Shown here: positions 8,214 through 16,757 of the stretch, one piece after another
Numbering within the stretch: the stretch's first letter is position 1
Layout: each line of letters opens with the position of its first letter
Assembly (NCBI GenBank): GCA_020846195.1
Contig: JADLEJ010000001.1
Location: 1-63,215, forward strand
Reading direction: 5' to 3'
From: Nitrospira sp.
GTDB taxonomy: Bacteria > Nitrospirota > Nitrospiria > Nitrospirales > Nitrospiraceae
DNA: 63,215 nucleotides
Translations under genes and position numbers: made by a program
Notes under the pieces: model-generated
What the model was told of the DNA's origin: nothing
The model's database searches: none
Seen by the model: the letters and a program-made list of their open reading frames with translations, nothing else

Positions 8214-10092
8214 AGGCGCTGTCGCGTTTGTCCGCTGCGTCTTCCGGTTCAGCGCTCCACCAGAGCATCGCGAACCCGAGCACGGCGGCGAGGATCGATG
8301 CGGAGAGGATTGCCAGCTTCGCGGCATTGAAGTCGGCATCCACTGGAAACGCTTGCCCTGCGATGAAGAGCGACATCGTGAAGCCAATGCCGGCCAGCAC
8401 GCCGGCTCCGCCCAATTGCAGCCACGAATAGGCGTTGGGCTTCTCGGCCAGGCGCGTCCAGACGGCGAGCAGCGAGGCTGCGATCAAACCAATCGGTTTG
8501 CCGATAACTAATCCGGCGATGATCGCGGCTAATAGCGCGCCATGCCCGTCCCAGGCGTCGGTGGTGATCGATACCCCGGCGTTCGCGAGCGCAAACAGCG
8601 GCAGCACGAGGTAGGTCGATTGGGAGCCGACGCGGCGCAGGACGCGATCGGCGGGCGATTCCAAACGGGCATGAATATCGTCGAGCGCGCGCAGCGCCGG
8701 CAGGGATGGGCCGTGCCGCAGCACCTGGCCGCCGTGTTCGTGTTCCGTCGTCAGGATTACATTGGCCTGCGTCACCAGCGCCGTCAAGTTCGGCGGCGGG
8801 CGGGTTGGAATGAAGAACGCGAGCAGCACCCCGGCCAGGGTCGCATGGAGCCCGCTCCCGTGGACGCAGGCCCATAAAAGAGCCCCCACCATCATATAGG
8901 GCAGTGCCCGATACACTCTCGATTGATTCAGAAACGCCAGTATCGCGACGCAGGCGGCTCCGGCGGCGAGATATCCAAGATGGAGCGCGCCTGAATAAAA
9001 CGCCGCGACGACCAGGATGGAGCCGATGTCGTCGACAATGGCGGCGGCCGTTAAAAAGACGCGCAGTTCGACCGGCACGCGCGCGCCCATCATGGCAATC
9101 AGCGCAATCGCGAAGGCGGTGTCGGTGGCCATGGGGATGCCCCAGCCATGGGTCCAAGGTCCGTCGGGGATGAGCAGCCGGTAGAGGAGGGCGGGGACGA
9201 TCATCCCGCCGATGGCGGCGGCAATCGGCAGCGCGGCCGATCGCCGGCTCGCGAGATGGCCGACGGTAAACTCTCGTTTGATCTCAAGGCCGACCACCAG
9301 GAAAAACACGGTCAGCAATCCATCGTTGATCCAGTGGCGGAGCGACATCTGAAATCCCGCGTCGCCGAATGTCAGGCCGAGAGGGTGATGCCAGAACGCT
9401 TCGAACGCCGCTGCCCAAGGCGAATTCGCCAGCACCAGCGCTAAGACCGTGGTGAGAAACAGCAGCACGCCGGCCGATGGGCCCCAGCGGACAAAGTCGA
9501 GCGCGGCCGAACGCATGCGGTAATCCAGCGTGCAGGTCATTGCATCCGACAAGGAGTATTCGTCCCAGGGGCCATCGTACCGGCGGCCGTTGATGAAGAA
9601 GGCGGGGGTGCCCAAGGCGCCGCTGGCCTGGGCGCTGGCGGTGTCGGCCTCCACCCGGTCGCGCGCGCGCTGCGTGTTGTCGTCGCTCTGAGGATTCTCG
9701 TGGTTGGCGTGCAGGCCGGCAGCGACGGCGGCCAGGTCTTCTTCCGTCAAGGTTTGGGATCTGGTCATCAGCGCGATGTGCGTATCCCAGAATCGGTCCC
9801 CTTCGGCCTGTTCAGCCAGCTCAGCGGCGCGCCGCGCGCGGTCGTTGTTCGGGATGGGGCGCTGGCGAAAGACATAGCGCATCCGGTCGCCGAACTGATC
9901 GCGGACAGCGGTGATGCTGTCGTTGGCCGCGCGGCAATAGGTGCAGTCGTAGATGCCGTATTCCACCAGGGTGATGGCGGCATCGACCGGTCCGAGAATG
10001 TGATCGCGGGTGTCGTCTACCGGGGGGGCGAGCCGTCCGTTTTGCATGGGTTGCGACATCGGTGTTTCGTCTATCGATCTCTGATGGGCCAC
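8212..10092 (-). CDS. nhaA: DsbA-like thioredoxin domain fused to NhaA Na+/H+ antiporter
   Basis: 626 residues if the GTG at 10092 is used; an ATG at 10059 (MSQPMQN) is an alternative, and neither has a strong ribosome site. Residues about 25-195 form a DsbA/thioredoxin-like domain with a C50-T-Y-C53 active site and the cis-Pro block GTPAFFINGRRYDGP. Residues about 205-620 are a full NhaA with about a dozen membrane helices. AIVDDIGSILVVAAFYSG carries the paired Asp that bind Na+/H+. NhaA exchanges two H+ in for one Na+ out to control pH and sodium. NhaA-thioredoxin fusions are known in other phyla; the Trx part has no export signal, so it should face the cytoplasm, and its role is unclear. 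The usual NhaA alone is about 390 residues. Confidence 0.9.
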   Translation of the reverse strand: MAHQRSIDETPMSQPMQNGRLAPPVDDTRDHILGPVDAAITLVEYGIYDCTYCRAANDSITAVRDQFGDRMRYVFRQRPIPNNDRARRAAELAEQAEGDRFWDTHIALMTRSQTLTEEDLAAVAAGLHANHENPQSDDNTQRARDRVEADTASAQASGALGTPAFFINGRRYDGPWDEYSLSDAMTCTLDYRMRSAALDFVRWGPSAGVLLFLTTVLALVLANSPWAAAFEAFWHHPLGLTFGDAGFQMSLRHWINDGLLTVFFLVVGLEIKREFTVGHLASRRSAALPIAAAIGGMIVPALLYRLLIPDGPWTHGWGIPMATDTAFAIALIAMMGARVPVELRVFLTAAAIVDDIGSILVVAAFYSGALHLGYLAAGAACVAILAFLNQSRVYRALPYMMVGALLWACVHGSGLHATLAGVLLAFFIPTRPPPNLTALVTQANVILTTEHEHGGQVLRHGPSLPALRALDDIHARLESPADRVLRRVGSQSTYLVLPLFALANAGVSITTDAWDGHGALLAAIIAGLVIGKPIGLIAASLLAVWTRLAEKPNAYSWLQLGGAGVLAGIGFTMSLFIAGQAFPVDADFNAAKLAILSASILAAVLGFAMLWWSAEPEDAADKRDSA

Positions 10093-10141
10093 CCTACCAT
10101 AAAGAAATGCGCGCGGGCATCTGAGCCGCCGGCCGCCGGCG

Positions 10142-11209
10142 CTACATCCAATCGATGAGGAGAAACCCCGCGCCGATCGTGGTTTGGTAGTGGTTGTAAT
10201 CGATCAGGCTTTCGCCGTACCCGGTGAAGAGTTGCACGTAGCCTTTCACCTGGTGGTAGAGCGGGAAGCTCCAGTTCAACTGCGTGGCGCCGTGGAAGTT
10301 CCAGAAGTTGAGATTGCTCCGCAACAGCAGCGACAGCGTATGGCCGTCCACGACATAGGTGGCCACGAGATCGCCCCGCCCCATGTACTCGGCGATATCG
10401 GGGTTGTTGTCGCCGCTCCAGCCCTCCCGGATCCGATACCAGGGTCTGATCGTCAATCCGAACGGGCCGCGTTCAAACCCGAATTGCGCATAGATTCGGT
10501 TCCAGCTTCGCGACAGCGGGTCCGACCGTCCGTTGGACTGGTGGACCAGGCCGAGATTGATGAAGCGCCCCTTCAATCCGAAGAGGTCGTAATCCGTGTG
10601 GATCACGCCCATGAGTTCAGGCTCGTAATTGCTTTCGCGGAAGGGAGCGGACCGGGCCTTGTTATACATCTGAAAGAAAGAGAGCTGCGTGTACCCCAGC
10701 CATAGATCGAAGCGCTCTTTCACCTCCAGGGCTTTGAGCTTGAAGGAAAACTGAAACTTCACTTCGGTGCTGAGATAGTCGAGCGACCGGGGAATGGCAT
10801 CTTGGGTGGGGCTGGACGGATGATTGTTGATGTTCGTGCTGTAGCGCGCCGGAAGGAGATAGATCTGCTTGTGAGGGCGGATCGAGAACAGCTCGTGGGA
10901 CGTGCCGGGGTCGAGTTCCCACCGCGTTCCCATCAGCGATGCCGCTGGAACGATTTCCGTCGCTTGCGCGGCGGCGGCTGTTCCTGCGCGATCGTAACAC
11001 TTCAATCGTTCCTCGTCCGACTCGATCGCCTTGCAGGTCGAGATGGTTTCCACTGCCGGCGCGGAGGGCGCGTTTTCCTCAGCCTGTGCGGCGTTTGCCG
11101 CACAGAAACTCGCGAGGCAAGAGAGACAGAGCCGCATCAGCAAGCGGGCCGCCGGCAGGGTGACGGCCCTACGGCGATGCGGGAGCGGATTGTCGTTGAG
11201 GTGTGTCAT
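10142..11209 (-). CDS. pldA: Outer membrane phospholipase A1 (OMPLA)
   Basis: 355 residues from the ATG at 11209. This start is supported by a decayed duplicate (13095-13217) that begins at the same Met; an in-frame GTG at 11251 is the alternative. The signal peptide is around LLMRLCLSCLASFCAANAAQA. A short linker with TCKAIESDEERLKCYD precedes the 12-strand barrel. The catalytic block HQSNGRSDPLSRSWNR contains the His, Ser and Asn of the OMPLA triad. Known function is Ca2+-dependent hydrolysis of phospholipids that reach the outer leaflet after membrane damage. Ends 50 bp from the NhaA start, same strand, so co-transcription is possible. Confidence 0.93.
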   Translation of the reverse strand: MTHLNDNPLPHRRRAVTLPAARLLMRLCLSCLASFCAANAAQAEENAPSAPAVETISTCKAIESDEERLKCYDRAGTAAAAQATEIVPAASLMGTRWELDPGTSHELFSIRPHKQIYLLPARYSTNINNHPSSPTQDAIPRSLDYLSTEVKFQFSFKLKALEVKERFDLWLGYTQLSFFQMYNKARSAPFRESNYEPELMGVIHTDYDLFGLKGRFINLGLVHQSNGRSDPLSRSWNRIYAQFGFERGPFGLTIRPWYRIREGWSGDNNPDIAEYMGRGDLVATYVVDGHTLSLLLRSNLNFWNFHGATQLNWSFPLYHQVKGYVQLFTGYGESLIDYNHYQTTIGAGFLLIDWM

Positions 11210-11549
11210 CGTTGTGTCGGGCCGCGGACTGAAGAAAGAAAGTCCATTCACGCGGCGAGGGCATTGTAAGAAGAAATCATGTGTCAGGCAACTGAGGCGT
11301 GGTGGTGAGGCCGAAGAAGAGTGCGCCAGACTCTCTCCCTATTTCTCTTTCTCGGCATGAGGGGAAAGGCCGGTTGTCGTACCGATACTATCTGAGGGAA
11401 AACAATGGGGGATCTGCTGCCGTGTGTAAATGTCTCCGCGCAGGCGGCTCTTCAAAGCGTCGCCGAGACGCTGTCATTTTTCACTTGAGATACGTAGAGT
11501 CTTTCGTCACTGCTCAGTCTTGCATGTTGGACCACCAAGGGAGTTGACC
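11210..11549. other. 340-bp divergent intergenic region (pldA / Crp-type regulator)
   Basis: The region must carry promoters for pldA (minus) and the Crp/Fnr gene (plus). The part nearest pldA, including GCGAGGGCATTGTA around 11252-11269, recurs at about 13252-13270 in front of the pldA remnant. This shows the leader was duplicated with the gene start. No clear Crp/Fnr palindrome (TGTGA-N6-TCACA or TTGAT-N4-ATCAA) was found. Open frames here are short and lack ribosome sites. Confidence 0.5.
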
Positions 11550-12230
11550 GTGAAAGATTCTGACGATGCGCGATCCAGGTTCTTGGCTTCCGTGAGCAAG
11601 CTCCAGCCGATCTCTCTTCGAAGCTTCACTCATCGAAAGGTTGTCTATGCCTCATTCCTGCCTGGGAAAACGTACGTCGTTCGCAGCGGGTATGTGCGGC
11701 TCTTGGCCATAGGGGAAGGCGGAAACCAGTTCACCAGAATGCTGCTGGGGAAAGGCGCAATTTTCGGTGATTTGCCGTTCTCCCCTGCGATGAGCATGAA
11801 AGAAGATTCCGCCATGACCAGCGGAGCCACATCGATTTTCGAGTTTCACCGGCAAGAGCTAGAGGCGGCTGTGCGTCGCGATGACGCCTTTTGTGAAGCG
11901 TTGTTGGAAGTGTACGGCAGGCAACTCGGTATTCTTGACCGGCGGGTGCAGTGGCAGTTCACGGTTCCGCTCCGCCGTCGCGTGGCGATGATCCTTTTGG
12001 ACTTGATGGAATTCGGACGTTCGCCTTGTCCGCACCACGGGGGATTTCTCATGGATATCCGCATGACTCATGAAGAATTGGCTGAGCTTGTGGGCGCGGC
12101 TCGTCAGGTGGTGACGGCGATTCTGAACGATCTCCGAGCGGATGGCCTCTTGTCCTATACGCGAACGTATCTCTGCGTGTGCAGTCCGGTCGCCCTCGCC
12201 CAGGTTATTCAATCCAAAGAGAACGAGTGA
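11550..12230 (+). CDS. Crp/Fnr family transcriptional regulator
   Basis: 226 residues from the GTG at 11550, preceded by GGGAG; an upstream ATG at 11430 in frame has no site and adds a non-conserved Arg-rich tail. Residues about 15-125 are the cyclic-nucleotide-binding-like beta roll (KTYVVRSGYVRLL, GAIFGDLPF). A dimerisation helix follows. The C-terminal winged helix reads MTHEELAELVGAARQVVTAILNDL. There is no N-terminal cysteine cluster of the FNR type, so an Fe-S oxygen sensor is unlikely; effector unknown. It precedes the P460 cytochrome gene by 200 bp on the same strand and may regulate it. Confidence 0.9.
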   Translation: MKDSDDARSRFLASVSKLQPISLRSFTHRKVVYASFLPGKTYVVRSGYVRLLAIGEGGNQFTRMLLGKGAIFGDLPFSPAMSMKEDSAMTSGATSIFEFHRQELEAAVRRDDAFCEALLEVYGRQLGILDRRVQWQFTVPLRRRVAMILLDLMEFGRSPCPHHGGFLMDIRMTHEELAELVGAARQVVTAILNDLRADGLLSYTRTYLCVCSPVALAQVIQSKENE

Positions 12231-12430
12231 TTCCCGCCGATACCGCGCATTGAAATTTCTGCCCCGCACATCGATAGATGACGGCACCGCTTGAACGAAT
12301 TCCGCTGTGCGGAAATCGACTACGATGGTCATCAAGATGACAGACAAAACCGAAGGGAAGCTTGTACGGTGTGCATTGTCAGCCAAGCGCGCGCGAAGGC
12401 AAAAATTTCTATATGTTGGGAGGGAAGATC

Positions 12431-13045
12431 ATGACAAAGATAAGACTGGTTGTTGCGCTAGTGATGTGTGCGACCGTACCGATGATGGCAAGCTCGCATG
12501 CTGAAGAGTATGCATCGTTTGCGCCGAATGTCGTGGATGCGTCCACGGGTGCCATTCGTGTGCCCGAGGGCTATCGGCTGTGGCCGACATTGGGCACCTG
12601 GGCGCACGCCAACACAGACAAAACCTTGGAGGCGAACGGCCCGGGTCTGCACGAATACCATGTCGTGTACACGCAACCGGAAACCATTGCGCACTATCGG
12701 AAAACCGGACAGTTCCCCGATGGCGCGGTGCTGGTGAAAGAGCTGCTCAATGCGAACACGATGGCGATGACCACCGGGCCAGCGGTTGGCCATGCGACGA
12801 CGACCAAGGGGTGGTTTGTGCTCGTGCGCGATACCAAGGGGCGCTACAAAGATTCTCCGCTTTGGGGGGAGGGGTGGGGATGGTCGTTCTTTACCGCGGA
12901 TGATTCCGTGCGGACTGCGTCGAAAAATTTCAAAGCCGATTGTGTGGGGTGTCATGTGCCCGCAAAGAAATTGGCCCCCGCCAATACCCTTGAAGAGGAC
13001 AAGTGGATTTATACATTGGGATATCCGGTCTTGCAGAAAAAATAG
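12431..13045 (+). CDS. Cytochrome P460 family periplasmic protein
   Basis: 204 residues from the ATG at 12431, preceded by GGGAGGGAAG; upstream codons in frame are discarded. Signal peptide MTKIRLVVALVMCATVPMMASSHA. The mature part has the P460 fold pattern: PEGYRLWPTLGTWAH, YTQPETIAHYRKTGQFPDGAVLVKEL, then WGWSFF. One c-heme motif CVGCH lies near residue 180, followed by VPAKKLAPANT. P460 proteins of nitrifiers oxidise hydroxylamine and NO; related family members bind heme without that activity. Here the residues after the heme motif differ from classic P460, so the substrate is uncertain. A Crp/Fnr regulator lies just upstream. Confidence 0.82.
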   Translation: MTKIRLVVALVMCATVPMMASSHAEEYASFAPNVVDASTGAIRVPEGYRLWPTLGTWAHANTDKTLEANGPGLHEYHVVYTQPETIAHYRKTGQFPDGAVLVKELLNANTMAMTTGPAVGHATTTKGWFVLVRDTKGRYKDSPLWGEGWGWSFFTADDSVRTASKNFKADCVGCHVPAKKLAPANTLEEDKWIYTLGYPVLQKK

Positions 13046-13564
13046 GTTGTTGTCCTGCCAGCGAATCGCACGGCTGCGGCGTGAATGACGATGCCTAGGT
13101 TTCGTGCTTCTGCTTCCCGTCCAATAGACAACTGACATTCAGGAGCAAGCGAGCCACCGGAGTGCCGAATGTCCTATGGGGATGCGAGACCGGATTGTCG
13201 CCGAGGGCTATCGTCATTATGTTGGATCGCGGATTGAGGAAGGGAATCTCTTCGCGCAGCGAGGGCATTGTAGGAAGAAAGCTCCTGTCGGGTAACTGGG
13301 TCTGCGGCGGAAAGCTGATCGCTTAGATGCTTTCGTCGATCGACCGAGGTGATGGGGAGTGCCTTGGAGTATTTCGGCCACAGGGGATGCCGAAGGTCGT
13401 TCGTTGACACAGGGGGCGCTTCATCACTAAGGTTTGTGGAGCGGTGAACGAGGCAGGGAACTGTGCCACGGAAAATGCTGAGAGGGCTGCGTTCCGCACC
13501 TGCCGCGCATGACGCATGGGCGCAAGAAGCGCGCGGCGCGGTCGATTCAGAAAGGAGCGGTGGG
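13046..13564. other. 519-bp gap holding the pldA remnant
   Basis: Between the P460 gene and the esterase. About 13095-13310 is the pldA-leader duplicate described separately. The remaining 13311-13564 shows no recognisable gene; a few in-frame codons upstream of 13565 continue the esterase frame but lack conservation features or a ribosome site. Confidence 0.5.
13095..13217 (-). pseudogene. Decayed duplicate of the pldA 5' end
   Basis: Read on the minus strand from the ATG at 13217, a 40-codon frame begins MTIALGDNPVSHPHR and continues through VARLLLNVSCLL. PldA begins MTHLNDNPLPHRRR and continues AARLLMRLCLSCLAS. The resemblance stops at the signal peptide, and the frame ends at 13095 with no phospholipase domain. 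The DNA in front of it, to about 13300, also matches the pldA leader at about 11210-11300. This is a truncated copy of pldA leader plus start codon region; the rest was lost or never copied. Confidence 0.7.
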
Positions 13565-14257
13565 ATGGCTGTTAAACCGAACATTGTGTTGGTGCATGGG
13601 GCTTGGGGTGACGGTTCGCATTGGCGCCAGGTCATCCCGCTGCTGCATGATCGAGGCTTTCGCGTTGTTGCGGTTCAGAACCCGTTGACGTCCCTGGCGG
13701 AGGATGTCGACCGTACGAGCAAGCTGGCTGCCGCGCAAGACGGTCCGACCTTGTTGGTGGGGCATTCGTACGGCGGCGCGGTGATTACGGGTGCTGGCCA
13801 CGCGCCGAATGTGGTTGGCTTGGTATACATCGCGGCCTTTGCGCCGGATGAAGGGGATAGCTTGGGCAGTATTTTCTCCAGGCGTGAACCGCCGCCCGGC
13901 GCAAGCAGCATTCGGCCCGACAAGCAGGGATTCTTATGGATCGCGCAAGACATGTTCCGGGAAAGCTTCGGGCAGGATCTCGACGAGCGAGAGGCGCTCG
14001 TGATGGCGGTGGCTCAAAAACCGATTGCCGGGCGCTGCTTCGAAGATCTATCGGGCGCGCCGGCGTGGAAGAGCAAACCGAGCTGGTATCAAGTGTCCAA
14101 GAACGATCGCACGATTCCACCGGAGACCCAAGTCTGGATGGCTGAGCGTATCAAGTCGAAAAAGACGGTGACGTTGGAAGCCGGTCATGCGTCGCTGGCG
14201 TCGCGTCCGAGCGAGGTCGCGGCGCTGATCGTAGAAGCCGCCGGAGGGAGTGCATAG
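13565..14257 (+). CDS. Alpha/beta fold hydrolase (EstC / methylketone-hydrolase-like)
   Basis: 230 residues from the ATG at 13565 (GGAGCGGTGGG before it). NIVLVHGAWGDGSHWRQVIPLL is the oxyanion-hole start of a family of small esterases. The nucleophile elbow is VGHSYGG. The catalytic His is in LEAGHASLASRP near the C-terminus, close to the family's usual spacing. No signal peptide. Plant relatives hydrolyse methyl esters such as methyl salicylate; bacterial relatives are generic esterases. It opens a same-strand run with a DyP peroxidase, a SnoaL-like lipoprotein, an MBL hydrolase and NDH-2, gaps 30-110 bp, possibly one operon. Confidence 0.85.
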   Translation: MAVKPNIVLVHGAWGDGSHWRQVIPLLHDRGFRVVAVQNPLTSLAEDVDRTSKLAAAQDGPTLLVGHSYGGAVITGAGHAPNVVGLVYIAAFAPDEGDSLGSIFSRREPPPGASSIRPDKQGFLWIAQDMFRESFGQDLDEREALVMAVAQKPIAGRCFEDLSGAPAWKSKPSWYQVSKNDRTIPPETQVWMAERIKSKKTVTLEAGHASLASRPSEVAALIVEAAGGSA

Positions 14258-14357
14258 AAATCGGGATGCAAGATATCCGCGAGTCGCCAATGCCGGCGCG
14301 GCGCACCTGCAGAAGGTCGTGCCTGCCTGAGCCATTCTTATCGAAAGGTATTCGCCT

Positions 14358-15242
14358 ATGACGATCGACAATTCTCAGCCGAGTATTCTTGCCGCTCCGC
14401 CGCCGGTCGGGCGGTCGCTCACGTTTCAGCTGATACCGGATGCTGATCCACGTGCCGCGCTGGCGCGATTACGAGATGGATTTTCGCTCGATTGGGGCGT
14501 TATCGGCATCGGGGAGCCGGTCGTGCGCGCGCTCGGGCAAACCGTGGAAGGCCTTCGGGTGTTTCCGGCTCTTGCCGGGCCTGCCTGCAGCGTGCCCTCG
14601 ACTCAGCAGGGATTGTGGTGTTTCTTGCGAGGGCAGGATCGCGGCGCGCTGTTCGATCTCACCGGGAAAATCAGCGCCTTGCTCGATGGGGCGTTTGTCC
14701 TGGACGATGCGCTGGATACGTTTGTCTATGCCGGAGGCCGGGACCTCAGTGGGTATGAAGATGGCACGGAGAATCCTCGCGACGATGCGGCGCGTGAGGC
14801 GGCCATCGTTTCCGCCGGGCAGGGGTTGAAGGGATCGAGCTTTGTCGCCGTTCAACGATGGGAGCATGACTTGAGCCGTTTCCGGTCGTTCGCGCCGGAG
14901 CGGCGCGATGCGATCATCGGCCGGCGCGCCGATACGAATGCGGAGATCGACGACGCGCCGGTGTCCGCGCATGTGAAGCGCAGCGCGCAAGAGAGCTACG
15001 ACCCGGAAGCGTTTATGGTGCGGCGTTCCATGCCCTGGGCGGCTGCGCATCGGCAGGGGTTGGAGTTCATCGCCTATGGCGAATCGCTCGACCGCTTCGA
15101 GCGCGTGTTGCGCCGCATGGCGGGGCTCGATGACGGCATCGTCGATGCGCTGTTTACGTTTTCCAGGCCGTTGACCGGCAGCTATTACTGGTGTCCGCCG
15201 GTCAGCGGGAAGCGGCTGGATCTGTCCCGTCTCGGCGCCTGA
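14358..15242 (+). CDS. Dye-decolorizing (DyP-type) heme peroxidase, YfeX-like
   Basis: 294 residues, the size of the short YfeX-type DyP group. GAAAGG precedes the ATG. The distal motif is GYEDG (D135 is the expected proton-shuttle Asp) and the proximal heme ligand is H205 in SAHVKRSAQ. RSMPW and FIAYGESLDRFE match the C-terminal half of the family. No signal peptide or Tat motif and no encapsulin neighbour, so probably a cytoplasmic peroxidase. Substrate unknown; members oxidise porphyrinogens and dyes. Position between an esterase and a SnoaL-like lipoprotein fits an oxidative-stress run. Confidence 0.92.
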   Translation: MTIDNSQPSILAAPPPVGRSLTFQLIPDADPRAALARLRDGFSLDWGVIGIGEPVVRALGQTVEGLRVFPALAGPACSVPSTQQGLWCFLRGQDRGALFDLTGKISALLDGAFVLDDALDTFVYAGGRDLSGYEDGTENPRDDAAREAAIVSAGQGLKGSSFVAVQRWEHDLSRFRSFAPERRDAIIGRRADTNAEIDDAPVSAHVKRSAQESYDPEAFMVRRSMPWAAAHRQGLEFIAYGESLDRFERVLRRMAGLDDGIVDALFTFSRPLTGSYYWCPPVSGKRLDLSRLGA

Positions 15243-15280
15243 CGCTATCACATGAGCCTATATCGCTGGAGGATTGAATT

Positions 15281-15811
15281 ATGACAATAGCAATCTTGCG
15301 GATGTTGTGTGCGCTCACGGTTGTCGGCCTGTTGCCCGGATGCGCGAGCGAGCGAAGAGCCGGCGAGAGCCAGCGCAGTCAGATGGAGCAGAGCCATCTC
15401 GACAACTTCGATGACCTCGATTTCAACGTCTATAGCCACCAGAAATGGGACGAATTAGGACGCAGCCACGCCAAGAACATCGTGGTCCACTATCCGGACG
15501 GGAGCACGACCACGGGACTTGAACCGCACATTGCCGCGCTCAAGCCGCTGTTCGTCTTTGCTCCGGATCACAAAATCACGGAGCATCCGATCCGCATTGC
15601 GTCGGGCAACTGGACGGCGGTTATGGGCACGATGGTCGGTACGTTCACCGAGCCGATGCCAATCGGCGCAGGGAAAACGATCGCGCCGACCGGAAAATCG
15701 TTCACGTTGAATATGGTGACGATTGGGCGGTGGGAAGGCTCGACCATGGCCGAGGAGTGGCTGTTTTGGGACAATCAGACGTTTATGAAGCAACTCGGAC
15801 TTGTCCCGTAA
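15281..15811 (+). CDS. SnoaL/NTF2-like lipoprotein (ester cyclase-like)
   Basis: 176 residues. The N-terminus is a lipoprotein signal with lipobox LLPGC (Cys near residue 21), so the mature protein is probably tethered to a membrane. After a 25-residue polar linker comes an NTF2-like domain: EQSHLDNFDDLDFNVYSHQKWDELGRSH, then GLEPHIAALKPLF, and a late MAEEWLFWDNQTFMKQLGL. That is the layout of SnoaL-like 'ester cyclase' proteins, most of which have no proven reaction. It follows DyP by 38 bp and precedes the MBL gene by about 50 bp, same strand. Confidence 0.75.
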   Translation: MTIAILRMLCALTVVGLLPGCASERRAGESQRSQMEQSHLDNFDDLDFNVYSHQKWDELGRSHAKNIVVHYPDGSTTTGLEPHIAALKPLFVFAPDHKITEHPIRIASGNWTAVMGTMVGTFTEPMPIGAGKTIAPTGKSFTLNMVTIGRWEGSTMAEEWLFWDNQTFMKQLGLVP

Positions 15812-15864
15812 CGCTGGCGGAGTAAGGGATTTGAATCGGCGCGGGATTTTCAAGGGAGGTGGCC

Positions 15865-16728
15865 ATGCGTGGATATCGATGGGTGTTCGCGGCGCTTGTG
15901 GTGGGAAGTGCGCTGCTGCCCGGGCTCGTGGTGTCGGCGCAACAATCCCGGCCGGATCATGAAATCACCAAACTGGCCGATGCGGTGTATCTCTACCGGC
16001 ATCATGCGCATCAAGCGCTCTTCCTCACCACTCCGCAGGGCGTGATTGTCACTGATCCGATTAGTGTCGAGGCGGCGACCTGGCTCAAGGCCGAACTGAA
16101 GACGCTCACGGACCAGCCGGTGCGCTATGTGATTTACAGCCACCATCACAACGACCATATTACCGGCGGCCGGGTGTTCGCCGAGCAGGCGCGCTTTGTC
16201 AGCCATGCGGCGGCACGCGACCGAATTCTGCAAGCGGCGGATCCGAACACGCCAGTTCCGGATCTCACCTTCACCGACCGGATGTCCATCGAGCTTGGCG
16301 GAACGCGCGTCGAGCTGATATACACGGGAAAGAACCATTCGGACAACAGCCTGGTCGTGCTCCTGCCGCAGCACAAGCTGCTCTTCGCGGTGGACTTTAT
16401 TCCAGTGGAGACGCTGGCTTACCGGGCCTTGCCCGATGCCTATCCCGACGAGTGGATCGAGTCTCTCAAGCGAGTCGAACAATTGGATTTTGAAACCCTG
16501 GTGCCAGGCCACGGCAAGATTGGCACGAAGGCGCACGTCGGACTCTTTCGTGAATACATGGAAGACCTCAGGGCTGCTGTCCGCGAACAGCTGCAGAAGG
16601 GGGCAACGGTGGAAGAGGCGAAGCAGCGCGTGCGGCTCCCGAAGTATCAACAGTGGCAGCGGTATGCTGAATGGCTTCCTGAGAATGTCGAAGGCCTGTA
16701 TCGGTACCTCTCCGAGTCGCGCCAGTAG
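15865..16728 (+). CDS. Secreted metallo-beta-lactamase-fold hydrolase
   Basis: 287 residues from the ATG at 15865, preceded by GGGAGG. The signal peptide ends near LVVSA-QQ, so periplasmic. The metal site shows YSHHHNDH (about 91-98), a following His in FVSHAAARD, YTGKNHSDNS and the late Asp in LLFAVDFIP, with VPGHG near 225. The long helical C-terminal tail (EYMEDLRAAVREQL...) is typical of the quinoprotein-relay/SoxH-type MBL group. The substrate is unknown. Its place directly in front of a type II NADH dehydrogenase suggests a link to respiration or oxidative stress but does not prove one. Confidence 0.82.
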   Translation: MRGYRWVFAALVVGSALLPGLVVSAQQSRPDHEITKLADAVYLYRHHAHQALFLTTPQGVIVTDPISVEAATWLKAELKTLTDQPVRYVIYSHHHNDHITGGRVFAEQARFVSHAAARDRILQAADPNTPVPDLTFTDRMSIELGGTRVELIYTGKNHSDNSLVVLLPQHKLLFAVDFIPVETLAYRALPDAYPDEWIESLKRVEQLDFETLVPGHGKIGTKAHVGLFREYMEDLRAAVREQLQKGATVEEAKQRVRLPKYQQWQRYAEWLPENVEGLYRYLSESRQ

Positions 16729-16757
16729 AAGACTGGCTGTTATTGCGGATTGTGGCT

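Noticed and set aside
14270..14357. Short frame starting MQDIRESPMP between esterase and DyP
   Set aside because: About 30 codons, no ribosome site and overlapping the DyP leader; no support for translation.
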